64,000 nt of DNA from Sambucus nigra (Eukaryota; Streptophyta; Magnoliopsida; Dipsacales; Adoxaceae), in contig OX422211.1 in NCBI GenBank assembly GCA_949130495.1, positions 537,666,872-537,730,871 on the forward strand, in the 5' to 3' direction. The position numbers and the translations under genes were made by a program. Shown piece by piece: positions 32,111-46,634 of the stretch (position 1 is the stretch's first letter; every line of letters starts with the position of its first letter). Below the pieces are notes generated by a model. It saw nothing but the letters and a program-made list of their open reading frames with translations, was not told the origin of the DNA and ran no database searches.

Positions 32111-35100
32111 GTGAAAACCCAAACCACCCCCCAAACGACTCCGTAGGGGGCACGGACAACTCGCACGGGACTAATGTAACTTGTACGAACTGACCGCGTA
32201 GTCCCGGGCATCCCGATTTGTGAATATGACGATAATTTGTAAAAATCAGCACTTAGACTTAAAAACAAGCCGTTATAGGGTGAAAACCCAAACCACCCCC
32301 CAAACGACCCCGTAGGGGGCACGAACACCTCGCACGGGACCAATGTAACTTGTAGGAACTGACCGCGTAGTCCCGGGTCTCCCGGTTTGTGAATATGATG
32401 ATAATTTGCAAAAATCAGCACTTAAACTTAAAAACAAGCCGTCGAAGGGTGAAAACCCAAACCACCCCCCAAACGACCCCGTAGGGGGCACGAACACCTC
32501 GCACGGGACTAATGTAACTTGTAGGAACTGACCGCGTAGTCCCGGGTCTCCCGGTTTGTGAATATGACGATAATTTGCAAAAATCAGCACTTAAACTTAA
32601 AAATAAGCCGTTAAAGGGTGAAAACCCAAACCACACCCCAAACGACCCCGTAGGGGGGACGAACCACTCGCACGGGACCAATGTAACTTGTAGGAACTGA
32701 ACGCGTAGTCCCGGGTCTCCCGGTTTGTGAATATGACGATAATTTTCGAAAATCACACTTAGTTAATAACAAGCCGTCGATTGGTGAAAACCCAAACCAC
32801 CCCCCAAACGACCCCGTAGGGGGGCACGAACACCTCGCACGGGACCAATGTAACTTGTAGGAACTGACCGCGTAGTCCCGGGTCTCCCGGTTTGTGAATA
32901 TGATGATAATTTGCAAAAATCAGCACTTAAACTTAAAAACAAGCCGTTAAAGGGTGAAAACCCAAACCACACCCCAAACGACCCCGTAGGGGGCACGAAC
33001 ATCTCGCACGGGACCAATGTAACTTCTAGGAACTGACCGCGTAGTCCCGGGTCTCCCGGTTAGTGAATATGACGATAATTTGTAAAAATCACACTTAGTT
33101 AAAAACACGCCATTGAAGGGTGAAAAACCAAACCACCCCCCAAACGACTCCGTAGGAGGCACAAACACCTCGCACGGGACCACTGTAACTTGTAGGAACT
33201 GACCGCGTAGTCCCGGATCTCCCGGTTTGTGAATATGACGATAATTTGCAAAAATCAGCACTTAAACTTAAAAACAAGCCGTCGAAGGGTGAAAACCCAA
33301 ACCACCCCCAAACGACCCCGTAGGGGGCACGAACACCTCGCACGGGGCCAATGTAACTTGTAGGAACTGACCGCGTAGTCCCGGGTCTCCCGGTTTGTGA
33401 ATATGACGATAATATGCAAAAATCAGCACTTAAACTTAAAAACAAGCCGTCCAAGGGTGAAAACCCAAACCACCCCCCAAACGACCCCGTAGGGGGCACG
33501 AACACCTCGCACGGGACCAATGTAACTTGTAGGAACTGACCGCGTAGTCCCGGGTCTCCCAGTTTGTGAATATGACGATAATTTGCAAAAATCACACTTA
33601 CTTAAAAACAAGCCGTCGAAGGGTTAAAAACCAAACCACCCCCCAAACGACCCCGTAGGGGGCACGAACACCTCGCACGGGACCAATGTAACTTGTAGGA
33701 ACTGACCGCGTAGTCCCGGGTCTCCCGGTTTGTGAATATGACGATAATTTGAAAAAATCAGCACTTAAACTTAAAAACAAGCCGTTAAAGGGTGAAAACC
33801 CAAACCACACCCCAAACGACCCCGTAGGGGACACGAACACCTCGCACGGGACCAATGTAACTTGTAGGAAACTGACCGCGTAGTCCCGGGTCTCCCGGTT
33901 TGTGAATATGACGATAATTTGCAAAAATCACACTTACTTAAAAACAAGTCGTCGAAGGGTGAAAACCCCAACCACACCCCAAACAACCCCGTAGGGGGCA
34001 CGAACACCTCGCACGGGACAAATGTAACTTGTAGGAACTGACCGCGTAGTCCCGGGTCTCCCGATTTGTGAATATGACGATAGTTTGCAAAAATCAGCAC
34101 TTAAACTTAAAAACAAGCCGTTAAAGGGTGAAAACCCAAACAACCCCCCAAACGACCCCGTAGGGGGCACGAACACCTCGCACGGGACCAATGTAACTTG
34201 TAAGTACTGACCGCGTAGTCCCGGGTCTCCCGGTTTGTGAATATGACGATAATTTGCAAAAATCATCACTTAAACTTAAAAACAAGCCGTTAAAGGGTGA
34301 AAACCCAAACCACACCCCAAACGACCCCGTAGAGGGCACGAACATCTCGCACGGGACCAATGTAACTTGTAGGAACTGACCGCGTAGTCCCGGGTCTCCC
34401 GGTTTGTGAATATGACGATAATTTGTAAAAATTACACTTAGTTAAAAATAAGCCGTTGAAGGGTGAAAACCCAAATCACCCCCCAAACGACTCCGTAGGG
34501 GGCACGAACACCTAGCACGGGACCACTGTAACTTGTAGGAACTGACCGCGTAGTCCCGGGTCTCCCGGTTTGTGAATATGACGATAATTTGCAAAAATCA
34601 ACACTTAAACTTAAAAACAAGCCGTTAAAGGGTGAAATCCCAAACCACCCCCCAAACGACCCCGAAGGGGGCACGAACACCTCGCACGGGACCAATGTAA
34701 CTTGTAGGAACTGACCGCGTAGTCCCGGGTCTCCCGGTTTGTGAATATGACGATAATTTGCAAAAATCAGCACTTAAACTTAAAAACAAGCCGTCCAAGG
34801 GTGAAAACCCAAACCACCCACCAAACGACCCCGTAGGGGGCACGAACACCTCGCATGGGACCAATGTAACTTGTAGGGACTGACTGCGTAGTCCCGGGTC
34901 TCCCGGTTTGTGAATATGACGATAATTTACAAAAATCACACTTACTTAAAAACAAGCCGTCGAAGGGTTAAAAACCAAACCACCCCCCAAACGACCCCGT
35001 GGGGGGCACGAACACCTCGCACGGGACCAATGTAACTTGTAGGAACTGACCGCGTAGTCCCGGGTCTCCCGGTTTGTGAATATGACGATAATTTGCAAAA

Positions 35101-38100
35101 ATCAGCACTTAAACTTAAAAACAAGCCGTTAAATGGTGAAAACCCAAACCACCCCCCAAACGACAACGTAGGGGGCACGAACACCTCGCACGGGACCAAT
35201 GTAACTTGTAAGAACTGACCGCGTAGTCCCGGGTCTCCCGGTTTGTGAATATGACGATAATTTGCAAAAATCACACTTAGTTAAAAACAAGCCGTCGAAG
35301 GGTGAAAACCCAAACCACCCCCCAAACGACCCCGTAGGGGGCACGAACACCTCGCACGGGACCAATGTAACTTGTAGGAACTGACCGCGTAGTCCCGGGT
35401 CTCCCGGTTTGTGAATATGACGATAATTTGCAAAAATCACACTTAGTTAAAAACAAGCCGTTAAAGGGTGAAAACCCAAACCACACCCCAAACGACCCCG
35501 TAGGGGGCACGAACACCTCGCACGGGACCAATGTAACTTGTAGGAACTGACCGCGTAGTCCCGGGTCTCCCGGTTTGTGAATATGACGATAATTTGCAAA
35601 AATCACACTTAGTTAAAAACAAGCCGTCGAAGGGTGAAAACCCAAACCACCCCCCAAACGACTCCGTAGGGGGCACGGACAACTCGCACGGGACTAATGT
35701 AACTTGTACGAACTGACCGCGTAGTCCCGGGCATCCCGATTTGTGAATATGACGATAATTTGTAAAAATCAGCACTTAGACTTAAAAACAAGCCGTTATA
35801 GGGTGAAAACCCAAACCACCCCGCAAACGACCCCGTAGGGGGCACGAACACCTCGCACGGGACCAATGTAACTTGTAGGAACTGACCGCGTAGTCCCGGG
35901 TCTCCCGGTTTGTGAATATGATGATAATTTGCAAAAATCAGCACTTAAACTTAAAAACAAGCCGTCGAAGGGTGAAAACCCAAACCACCCCCCAAACGAT
36001 CCCGTAGGGGGCACGAACACCTCGCACGGGACTAATGTAACTTGTAGGAACTGACCGCGTAGTCCCGGGTCTCCCGGTTTGTGAATATGACGATAATTTG
36101 CAAAACTCAGCACTTAAACTTAAAAATAAGCCGTTAAAGGGTGAAAACCCAAACCACACCCCAAACGACCCCGTAGGGGGGACGAACCACTCGCACGGGA
36201 CCAATGTAACTTGTAGGAACTGACCGCGTAGTCCCGGGTCTCCCGGTTTGTGAATATGACGATAATTTTCGAAAATCACACTTAGTTAATAACAAGCCGT
36301 CGAAGGGTGAAAACCCAAACCACCCCCCAAACGACCCCGTAGGGGGCACGAACACCTCGCACGGGACCAATGTAACTTGTAGGAACTGACCGCGTAGTCC
36401 CGGGTCTCCCGGTTTGTGAATATGATGATAATTTGCAAAAATCAGCACTTAAACTTAAAAACAAGCCGTTAAAGGGTGAAAACCCAAACCACACCCCAAA
36501 CGACCCCGTAGGGGGCACGAACATCTCGCACGGGACCAATGTAACTTCTAGGAACTGACCGCGTAGTCCCGGGTCTCCCGGTTAGTGAATATGACGATAA
36601 TTTGTAAAAATCACACTTAGATAAAAACACGCCGTTGAAGGGTGAAAAACCAAACCACCCCCCAAACGACTCCGTATGGGGCACAAACACCTCGCACGGG
36701 ACCACTGTAACTTGTAGGAACTGACCGCGTAGTCCCGGATCTCCCGGTTTGTGAATATGACGATAATTTGCAAAAATCAGCACTTAAACTTAAAAACAAG
36801 CCGTCGAAGGGTGAAAACCCAAACCACCCCCAAACGACCCCGTAGGGGGCACGAACACCTCGCACGGGGCCAATGTAACTTGTAGGAACTGACCGCGTAG
36901 TCCCGGGTCTCCCAGTTTGTGAATATGACGATAATTTGCAAAAATCACACTTACTTAAAAACAAGCCGTCGAAGGGTTAAAAACCAAACCACCCCCCAAA
37001 CGACCCCGTAGGGGGCACGAACACCTCGCACGGGACCAATGTAACTTGTAGGAACTGACCGCGTAGTCCCGGGTCTCCCGGTTTGTGAATATGACGATAA
37101 TTTGCAAAAATCAGCACTTAAACTTAAAAACAAGCCGTTAAAGGGTGAAAACCCAAACCACACCCCAAACGACCCCGTAGGGGCACGAACACCTCGCACG
37201 GGACCAATGTAACTTGTAGGAAACTGACCGCGTAGTCCCGGGTCTCCCGGTTTGTGAATATGACGATAATTTGCAGAAATCACACTTAGTTAAAAACAAG
37301 CCGTTAAAGGGTGAAAACCCAAACCACACCCCAAACGACCCCGTAGGGGGCACGAAAACCTCGCACGGGACCAATGTAACTTGTAGGAACTGACCGCGTA
37401 GTCCCGGGTCTCCCGATTTGTGAATATGACGATAATTTGAAAAAATTACACTTAGTTAAAAACAAGCCGTCGAAGGGTGAAAACCCAAACCACCCCCCAA
37501 ACGACTTCGTAGGGGGCACGGACAGCTCGCACGGGACCAATGTAACTTGTAGGAACTGACCGCGTAGTCCCGGGCATCCCGATTTGTGAATATGACGATA
37601 ATTTGTAAAAATCAGCACTTAAACTTAAAAATAAGCCGTTAAAGGGTGAAAACCCAAACCACACCCCAACGACCCCGTAGGGGTGACGAACAACTCGCAC
37701 GGGACCAATGTAACTTGTAGGAACTGACCGCGTAGTCCCGGGTCTCCCGGTTTGTGAATATGACGATAATTTGCAAAAATCACACTTAGTTAAAAACAAG
37801 CCGTCGAAGGGTGAAAACCCAAACCACCCCCCAAACGACCCCGTAGGGGGCACGAACACCTCGCACGGGACCAATGTAACTTGTAGGAACTGACCGCGTA
37901 GTCCCGGGTCTCCTGGTTTGTGAATATGACGACAATTTGCAAAAATCAGCACTTAAACTTAAAAACAAGCCGTTAAAGGGTGAAAACCCAAACCACACCC
38001 CAAACGACCCCGTAGGGGGCACGAACACCTCGCACGGGACCAATGTAACTTGTAGGAACTGACCGCGTAGTCCCGGGTCTCCCGGTTTGTGAATATGACG

Positions 38101-41100
38101 ATAATTTGCAAAAATCAGCACTTAAACTTAAAAACAAGCCGTCCAAGGGTGAAAACCCAAACCACCCACCAAACGACCCCGTAGGGGGCACGAACACCTC
38201 GCATGGGACCAATGTAACTTGTAGGAACTGACTGCGTAGTCCCGGGTCTCCCGGTTTGTGAATATGACGATAATTTACAAAAATCACACTTACTTAAAAA
38301 CAAGCCGTCGAAGGGTTAAAAACCAAACCACCCCCCAAACGACCCCGTAGGGGGCACGAACACCTCGCACGGGACCAATGTAACTTGTAGGAACTGACCG
38401 CGTAGTCCCGGGTCTCCCGGTTTGTGAATATGACGATAATTTGCAAAAATCAGCACTTAAACTTAAAAACAAGCCGTTAAATGGTGAAAACCCAAACCAC
38501 CCCCCAAACGACAACGTAGGGGGCACGAACACCTCGCACGGGACCAATGTAACTTGTAAGAACTGACCGCGTAGTCCCGGGTCTCCCGGTTTGTGAATAT
38601 GACGATAATTTGCAAAAATCACACTTAGTTAAAAACAAGCCGTCGAAGGGTGAAAACCCAAACCACCCCCCAAACGACCCCGAAGGGGGCACGAACACCT
38701 CGCACGGGACCAATGTAACTTGTAGGAACTGACCGCGTAGTCCCGGGTCTCCCGGTTTGTGAATATGACGATAATTTGCAAAAATCACACTTAGTTAAAA
38801 ACAAGCCGTTAAAGGGTGAAAACCCAAACCACACCCCAAACGACCCCGTAGGGGGCACGAACACCTCGCACGGGACCAATGTAACTTGTAGGAACTGACC
38901 GCGTAGTCCCGGGTCTCCCGGTTTGTGAATATGACGATAATTTGCAAAAATCACACTTAGTTAAAAACAAGCCGTCGAAGGGTGAAAACCCAAACCACCC
39001 CCCAAACGACTCCGTAGGGGGCACGGACAACTCGCACGGGACTAATGTAACTTGTACGAACTGACCGCGTAGTCCCGGGCATCCCGATTTGTAAATATGA
39101 CGATAATTTGTAAAAATAAGCACTTAGACTTAAAAACAAGCCGTTATAGGGTGAAAACCCAAACCACCCCCCAAACGACCCCGTAGGGGGCACGAACACC
39201 TCGCACGGGACCAATGTAACTTGTAGGAACTGACCGCGTAGTCCCGGGTCTCCCGGTTTGTGAATATGACGATAATTTGCAAAAATCAGCACTTAAACTT
39301 AAAAACAAGCCGTCGAAGGGTGAAAACCCAAACCACCCCCCAAACGATCCCGTAGGGGGCACGAACACCTCGCACGGGACTAATGTAACTTGTAGGAACT
39401 GACCGCGTAGTCCCGGGTCTCCCGGTTTGTGAATATGACGATAATTTGCAAAAATCAGCACTTAAACTTAAAAATAAGCCGTTAAAGGGTGAAAACCCAA
39501 ACCACACCCCAAACGACCCCGTAGGGGGGACGAACCACTCGCACGGGACCAATGTAAGTTGTAGGAACTGACCGCGTAGTCCCGGGTCTCCCGGTTTGTG
39601 AATATGACGATAATTTTCGAAAATCACACTTAGTTAATAACAAGCCGTCGAAGGGTGAAAACCCAAACCACCCCCCAAACGACCCCGTAGGGGGCACGAA
39701 CACCTCGCACGGGACCAATGTAACTTGTAGGAACTGACCGCGTAGTCCCGGGTCTCCCGGTTTGTGAATATGATGATAATTTGCAAAAATCAGCACTTAA
39801 ACTTAAAAACAAGCCGTTAAAGGGTGAAAACCCAAACCACACCCCAAACGACCCCGTAGGGGGCACGAACATCTCGCACGGGACCAATGTAACTTCTAGG
39901 AACTGACCGCGTAGTCCCGGGTCTCCCGGTTAGTGAATATGACGATAATTTGTAAAAATCACACTTAGATAAAAACACGCCGTTGAAGGGTGAAAAACCA
40001 AACCACCCCCCAAACGACTCCGTAGGGGGCACAAACACCTCGCACGGGACCACTGTAACTTGTAGGAACTGACCGCGTAGTCCCGGATCTCCCGGTTTGT
40101 GAATATGACGATAATTTGCAAAAATCAGCACTTAAACTTAAAAACAAGCCGTCGAAGGGTGAAAACCCAAACCACCCCCAAACGACCCCGTAGGGGGCAC
40201 GAACACCTCGCACGGGGCCAATGTAACTTGTAGGAACTGACCGCGTAGTCCCGGGTCTCCCAGTTTGTGAATATGACGATAATTTGGAAAAATCACACTT
40301 ACTTAAAAACAAGCCGTCGAAGGGTTAAAAACCAAACCACCCCCCAAACGACCCCGTAGGGGGCACGAACACCTCGCACGGGACCAATGTAACTTGTAGG
40401 AACTGACCGCGTAGTCCCGGGTCTCCCGGTTTGTGAATATGACGATAATTTGCAAAAATCAGCACTTAAACTTAAAAACAAGCCGTTAAAGGGTGAAAAC
40501 CAAAACCACACCCCAAACGACCCCGTAGGGGGCACGAACACCTCGCACGGGACCAATGTAACTTGTAGGAAACTGACCGCGTAGTCCCGGGTCTCCCGGT
40601 TTGTGAATATGACGATAATTTGCAAAAATCACACTTAGTTAAAAACAAGCCGTTAAAGGGTGAAAACCCAAACCACACCCCAAACGACCCCGTAGGGGGC
40701 ACGAAAACCTCGCACGGGACCAATGTAACTTGTAGGAACTGACCGCGTAGTCCCGGGTCTCCCGATTTGTGAATATGACGATAATTTGAAAAAATTACAC
40801 TTAGTTAAAAACAAGCCGTCGAAGGGTGAAAACCCAAACCACCCCCCAAACGACTCCGTAGGGGGCACGGACAGCTCGCACGGGACCAATGTAACTTGTA
40901 GGAACTGACCGCGTAGTCCCGGGCATCCCGATTTGTGAATATGATGATAATTTGTAAAAATCAGCACTTAAACTTAAAAATAAGCCGTTAAAGGGTGAAA
41001 ACCCAAACCACACCCCAAACGACCCCGTAGGGGTGACGAACAACTCGCACGGGACCAATGTAACTTGTAGGAACTGACCGCGTAGTCACGGGTCTCCCGG

Positions 41101-41400
41101 TTTGTGAATATGACGATAATTTGCAAAAATCACACTTAGTTAAAAACAAGCCGTCGAAGGGTGAAAACCCAAACCACCCCCCAAACGACCCCGTAAGGGG
41201 CACGAACACCTCGCACGGGACCAATGTAACTTGTAGGAACTGACCGCGTAGTCCCGGGTCTCCTGGTTTGTGAATATGACGACAATTTGCAAAAATCAGC
41301 ACTTAAACTTAAAAACAAGCCGTTAAAGGGTGAAAACCCAAACCACACCCCAAACGACCCCGTAGGGGGCACGGACATCTCGCACGGGATCAATGTAACT
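31246..41400 (-). repeat. Three consecutive ~20-mer higher-order units
   Basis: Units start at 31246, 34767 and 38115 with the CCGTCCAAGGGTG / CTCGCATGGGACC monomer. Offsets are 3,521 bp (one extra monomer near 33.4 kb) and 3,348 bp. Order of variants is conserved, for example GGGCATCCCGATTT, then TTATAGGGTG, then GGGGGGACGAACCACTC, then AACTTCTAGG. Similarity of the last unit fades after about 41350. Confidence 0.85.
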
Positions 41401-42017
41401 TGTAGGAACTGACCGCGTAGTCCCGGGTCTCCCGGTTTGTGAATATGACGATAATTTGTAAAAATGACACTTAGTTAAAAACAAGCCGTTGAAGGGTGAA
41501 AACCCAAACCACCCCCCAAACGACTCCGTAGGGGGCACGAACACCTCGCACGGGACCACTGTAACTTGTAGGAACTGACCGCGTAGTCCCGGATCTCCCG
41601 GTTTGTGAATGTGACGATAATTTGCAAAAATCAGCACTTAAACTTAAAAACAAGCCGTTAAAGGGTGAAATCCCAAACCACCCCCCAAACGACCCCGAAG
41701 GGGGCACGAACACCTCGCACGGGACCAATGTAACTTGTAGGAACTCACCGCGTAGTCCCGGGTCTCCCGGTTTGTGAATATGACGATAATTTGCAAAAAT
41801 CAGCACTTAAACTTAAAAACAAGCCGTCCAAGGGTGAAAACCCAAACCACCCCCCAAACGACCCCGTAGGGGGCACGAACACCTCGCACGGGACCAATGT
41901 AACTTATAGGAACTGACCGCGTAGTCCCGGGTCTCCCGGTTTATGAATATGACGATAATTTGCAAAAATCACACTTACTTAAAAACAAGCCGTCGAAGGG
42001 TGAAAAACCAAACCACC

Positions 42018-42050
42018 CCCCAAACGACCCCGTAGGGGGACCAATGTAAC
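42018..42050 (-). repeat. Short monomer with 19-bp deletion
   Basis: GTAGGGGGACCAATG replaces the normal sequence in which 19 bases separate GGGGG from ACCAATG. The same event is present near 46044, 46348, 54228 and 54544, so it marks copies of one ancestral monomer. G-run microhomology lies at the junction. Confidence 0.8.
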
Positions 42051-45000
42051 TTGTAGGAACTGACCGCGTAGTCCCAGGTCTCCCGGTTTGTGAATATGAC
42101 GATAATTTGCACAAATCAACACTTAAACTTAAAAATATGCCGTCAAATGGTGAATACCCAAACCACCCCCCAAACGACCCCGTAGGAGGCACGAACACCT
42201 CGCACGGGACCAGTGTAACTTGTAGGAACTGACCGCATAGTCCCGGGTCTCCCGGTTTGTGAATATGACGATAATTTGCAAAAATCAACACTTAAACTTA
42301 AAAACAAACCGTTAAAGGGTGAAAACCCAAACCACCCCCCAAACGACCCCGTAGGGGGGACGAACACCTCGCACGGGACCAATGTAACTTGTAGGAACTG
42401 ACCGCGTAGTCCCGGGTCTCCCGGTTTGTGAATATGACGATAATTTGCAAAAATCACACTTACTTAAAAACAAGCCGTTGAAGGGTGAAAACCCAAACCA
42501 CCCCCCAAACGACCCCTTAGGGGGCACGAACACCTCGTACGGGACCAATGTAACTTGTAGGAACTAACCGCGTAGTCCCGGGTCTCCCGGTTTGTGAATA
42601 TGACGATAATTTGCAAAAATCATCACTTAAACTTAAAAACAAGCCGTTAAAGGGTGAAAACCCAAACAACCCCCCAAACGACCCCGTAGGGGGCACGAAC
42701 ACCTCGCACGGGACCAATGTAACTTGTAAGAACTGACCGCGTCGTCTCGGGTCTCCCGGTTTGTGAATAAGACGATAGTTTGCAAAAATCAGCACTTAAA
42801 CTTAAAAACAAGCCGTTAAAGGGTGAAAACCCAAATGACACCCCAAACGACCCCGTAGGGGGCACGAACACCTCGCACGGGACCAATGTAACTTGTAAGT
42901 ACTGACCGCGTAGTCCCGCGTCTCCCGGTTTGTGAATATGACGATAATTTGCAAAAATCATCACTTAAACTTAAAAACAAGCCGTTAAAGGGTGAAAACC
43001 CAAACCACACCCCAAACGACCCCGTAGAGGGCACGAACATCTCGCACGGGACCAATGTAACTTGTAGGAACTGACCGCGTAGTCCCGGGTCTCCCGGTTT
43101 GTGAATATGACGATAATTTGTAAAAATCACACTTAGTTAAAAATAAGCCGTTGAAGGGTGAAAACCCAAACCACCCCCCAAACGACTCCGTAGGGGGCAC
43201 GAACACCTAGCACGGGACCACTGTAACTTGTAGGAACTGACCGCGTAGTCCCGGGTCTCCCGGTTTGTGAATATGACGATAATTTGCAAAAATCAACACT
43301 TAAACTTAAAAACAAGCCGTTAAAGGGTGAAATCCCAAACCACCCCCCAAATTACCCCGAAGGGGGAACGAACACCTCGCACGGGACCAATGTAACTTGT
43401 AGGAACTGACCGCGTAGTCCCGGGTCTCCCGGTTTGTGAATATGACGATAATTTGCAAAAATCAGCACTTAAACTTAAAAACAAGCCGTCCAAGGGTGAA
43501 AACCCAAACCACCCACCAAACGACCCCGTAGGGGGCACGAACACCTCGCATGGGACCAATGTAACTTGTAGGAACTGACCGCGTAGTCCCGGGTCTCCCG
43601 GTTTGTGAATATGACGATAATTTTCGAAAATCACACTTAGTTAATAACAAGCCGTCGAAGGGTGAAAACCCAAACCACCCCCCAAACGACCCCGTAGGGG
43701 GCACGAACACCTCGCACGGGACCAATGTAACTTGTAGGAACTGACCGCGTAGTCCCGGGTCTCCCGGTTTGTGAATATGATGATAATTTGCAAAAATCAG
43801 CACTTAAACTTAAAAACAAGCCGTTAAAGGGTGAAAACCCAAACCACACCCCAAACGACCCCGTAGGGGGCACGAACATCTCGCACGGGACCAATGTAAC
43901 TTCTAGGAACTGACCGCGTAGTCCCGGGTCTCCCGGTTTGTGAATATGACGATAATTTGTAAAAATCACACTTAGTTAAAAACACGCCGTTGAAGGGTGA
44001 AAAACCAAACCACCCCCCAAACGACTCCGTAGGGGGCACAAACACCTCGCACGGGACCACTGTAACTTGTAGGAACTGACCGCGTAGTCCCGGATCTCCC
44101 GGTTTGTGAATATGACGATAATTTGCAAAAATCAGCACTTAAACTTAAAAACAAGCCGTCGAAGGGTGAAAACCCAAACCACCCCCAAACGACCCCGTAG
44201 GGGGCACGAACACCTCGCACGGGGCCAATGTAACTTGTAGGAACTGACCGCGTAGTCCCGGGTCTCCCGGTTTGTGAATATGACGATAATTTGCAAAAAT
44301 CAGCACTTAAACTTAAAAACAAGCCGTCCAAGGGTGAAAACCCAAACCACCCCCCAAACGACCCCGTAGGGGGCACGAACACCTCGCACGGGACCAATGT
44401 AACTTGTAGGAACTGACCGCGTAGTCCCGGGTCTCCCAGTTTGTGAATATGACGATAATTTGCAAAAATCACACTTACTTAAAAACAAGCCGTCGAAGGG
44501 TTAAAAACCAAACCACCCCCCAAACGACCCCGTAGGGGGCACGGACACCTCGCACGGGACCAATGTAACTTGTAGGAACTGACCGCGTAGTCCCGGGTCT
44601 CCCGGTTTGTGAATATGACGATAATTTGCAAAAATCAGCACTAAAAGTTAAAAACAAGCCGTTAAAGGGTGAAAACCCAAACCACACCCCAAACGACCCC
44701 GTAGGGGGCACGAACACCTCGCACGGGACCAATGTAACTTGTAGGAAACTGACCGCGTAGTCCCGGGTATCCCGGTTTGTGAATATGACGATAATTTGCA
44801 AAAATCACACTTAGTTAAAAACAAGCCGTTAAAGGGTGAAAACCCAAACCACACCCCAAACGACCCCGTAGGGGGCACGAACACCTCGCACGGGACCAAT
44901 CTAACTTGTAGGAACTGACCGCGTAGTCCCGGGTCTCCCAGTTTGTGAATATGACGATAATTTGAAAAAATTACACTTAGTTAAAAACAAGCCGTTGCAG

Positions 45001-46634
45001 GGTGAAAACCCAAACCACCCCCCAAACGACTCCGTAGGGGGCACGGACAGCTCGCACGGGACCAATGTAACTTGTAGGAACTGACCGCGTAGTCCCGGGC
45101 ATCCCGATTTGTGAATATGACGATAATTTGTAAAAATCAGCACTTAAACTTAAAAATAAGCCGTTAAAGGCTGAAAACCCAAACCACACCCCAAACGACC
45201 CCGTAGGGGTGACGAACAACTCGCACGGGACCAATGTAACTTGTAGGAACTGACCGCGTAGTCCTGGGTCTCCCGGTTTGTGAATATGACGATAATTTGC
45301 AAAAATCACAATTAGTTAAAAACAAGCCGTCGAAGAGTGAAAACCCAAACCACCCCCCAAACGACCCCGTAGGGGGCACGAACACCTCGCACGGGACCAA
45401 TGTAACTTGTAGGAACTGACCGCGTAGTCCCGGGTCTCCCGGTTTGTGAATATGACGACAATTTGCAAAAATCAGCACTTAAACTTAAAAACAAGCCGTT
45501 AAAGGGTGAAAACCCAAACCACACCCCAAACGACCCCGTAGGGGGCACGGACATCTCGCACGGGATCAATGTAACTTGTAGGAACTGACCGCGTAGTCCC
45601 GGGTCTCCCGGTTTGTGAATATGACGATAATTTGTAAAAATGACACTTAGTTAAAAACAAGCCGTTGAAGGGTGAAAACCCAAACCACCACCCAAACGAC
45701 TCCGTAGGGGGCACGAACACCTCGCACGGGACCACTGTAACTTGTAGGAACTGACCGCGTAGTCCCGGATCTCCCGGTTTGTGAATGTGACGATAATTTG
45801 CAAAAATCAGCACTTAAACTTAAAAACAAGCCGTTAAAGGGTGAAATCCCAAACCACTCCCCAAACGACCCCGAAGGGGGCACGAACACCTCGCACGGGA
45901 CCAATGTAACTTGTAGGAACTGACCGCGTAGTCCCGGGTCTCCCGGTTTATGAATATGACGATAATTTGCAAAAATCACACTTACTTAAAAACAAGCCGT
46001 CGAAGGGTGAAAAACCAAACCACCCCCCAAACGACCCCGTAGGGGGACCAATGTAACTTGTAGGAACTGACCGCGTAGTCCCGGGTCTCCCGGTTTGTGA
46101 ATATGACGATAATTTGCAAAAATCAGCACTTAAACTTAAAAACAAGCCGTCCAAGGGTGAAAACCCAAACCACCCCCCAAACGACCCCGTAGGGGGCACG
46201 AACACCTCGCACGGGACCAATGTAACTTATAGGAACTGACCGCGTAGTCCCGGGTCTCCCGGTTTATGAATACGACGATAATTTGCAAAAATCACACTTA
46301 CTTAAAAACAAGCCGTCGAAGGGTGAAAAACCAAACCACCCCCCAAACGACCCCGTAGGGGGACCAATGTAACTTGTAGGAACTGACCGCGTAGTCCCGG
46401 GTCTCCCAGTTTGTGAATATGACGATAATTTGCAAAAATCAGCACTTAAACTTAAAAATATGCCGTCAAATGGTGAATACCCAAACCACCCCCCACACGA
46501 CCCCGTAGGAGGCACGAACACCTCGCACGGGACCAGTGTAACTTGTAGGAACTGACCGCGTAGTCCCGGGTCTCCCGGTTTGTGAATATGACGATAATTT
46601 GCAAAAATCAGCACTTAAACTTAAAAACAAATCG

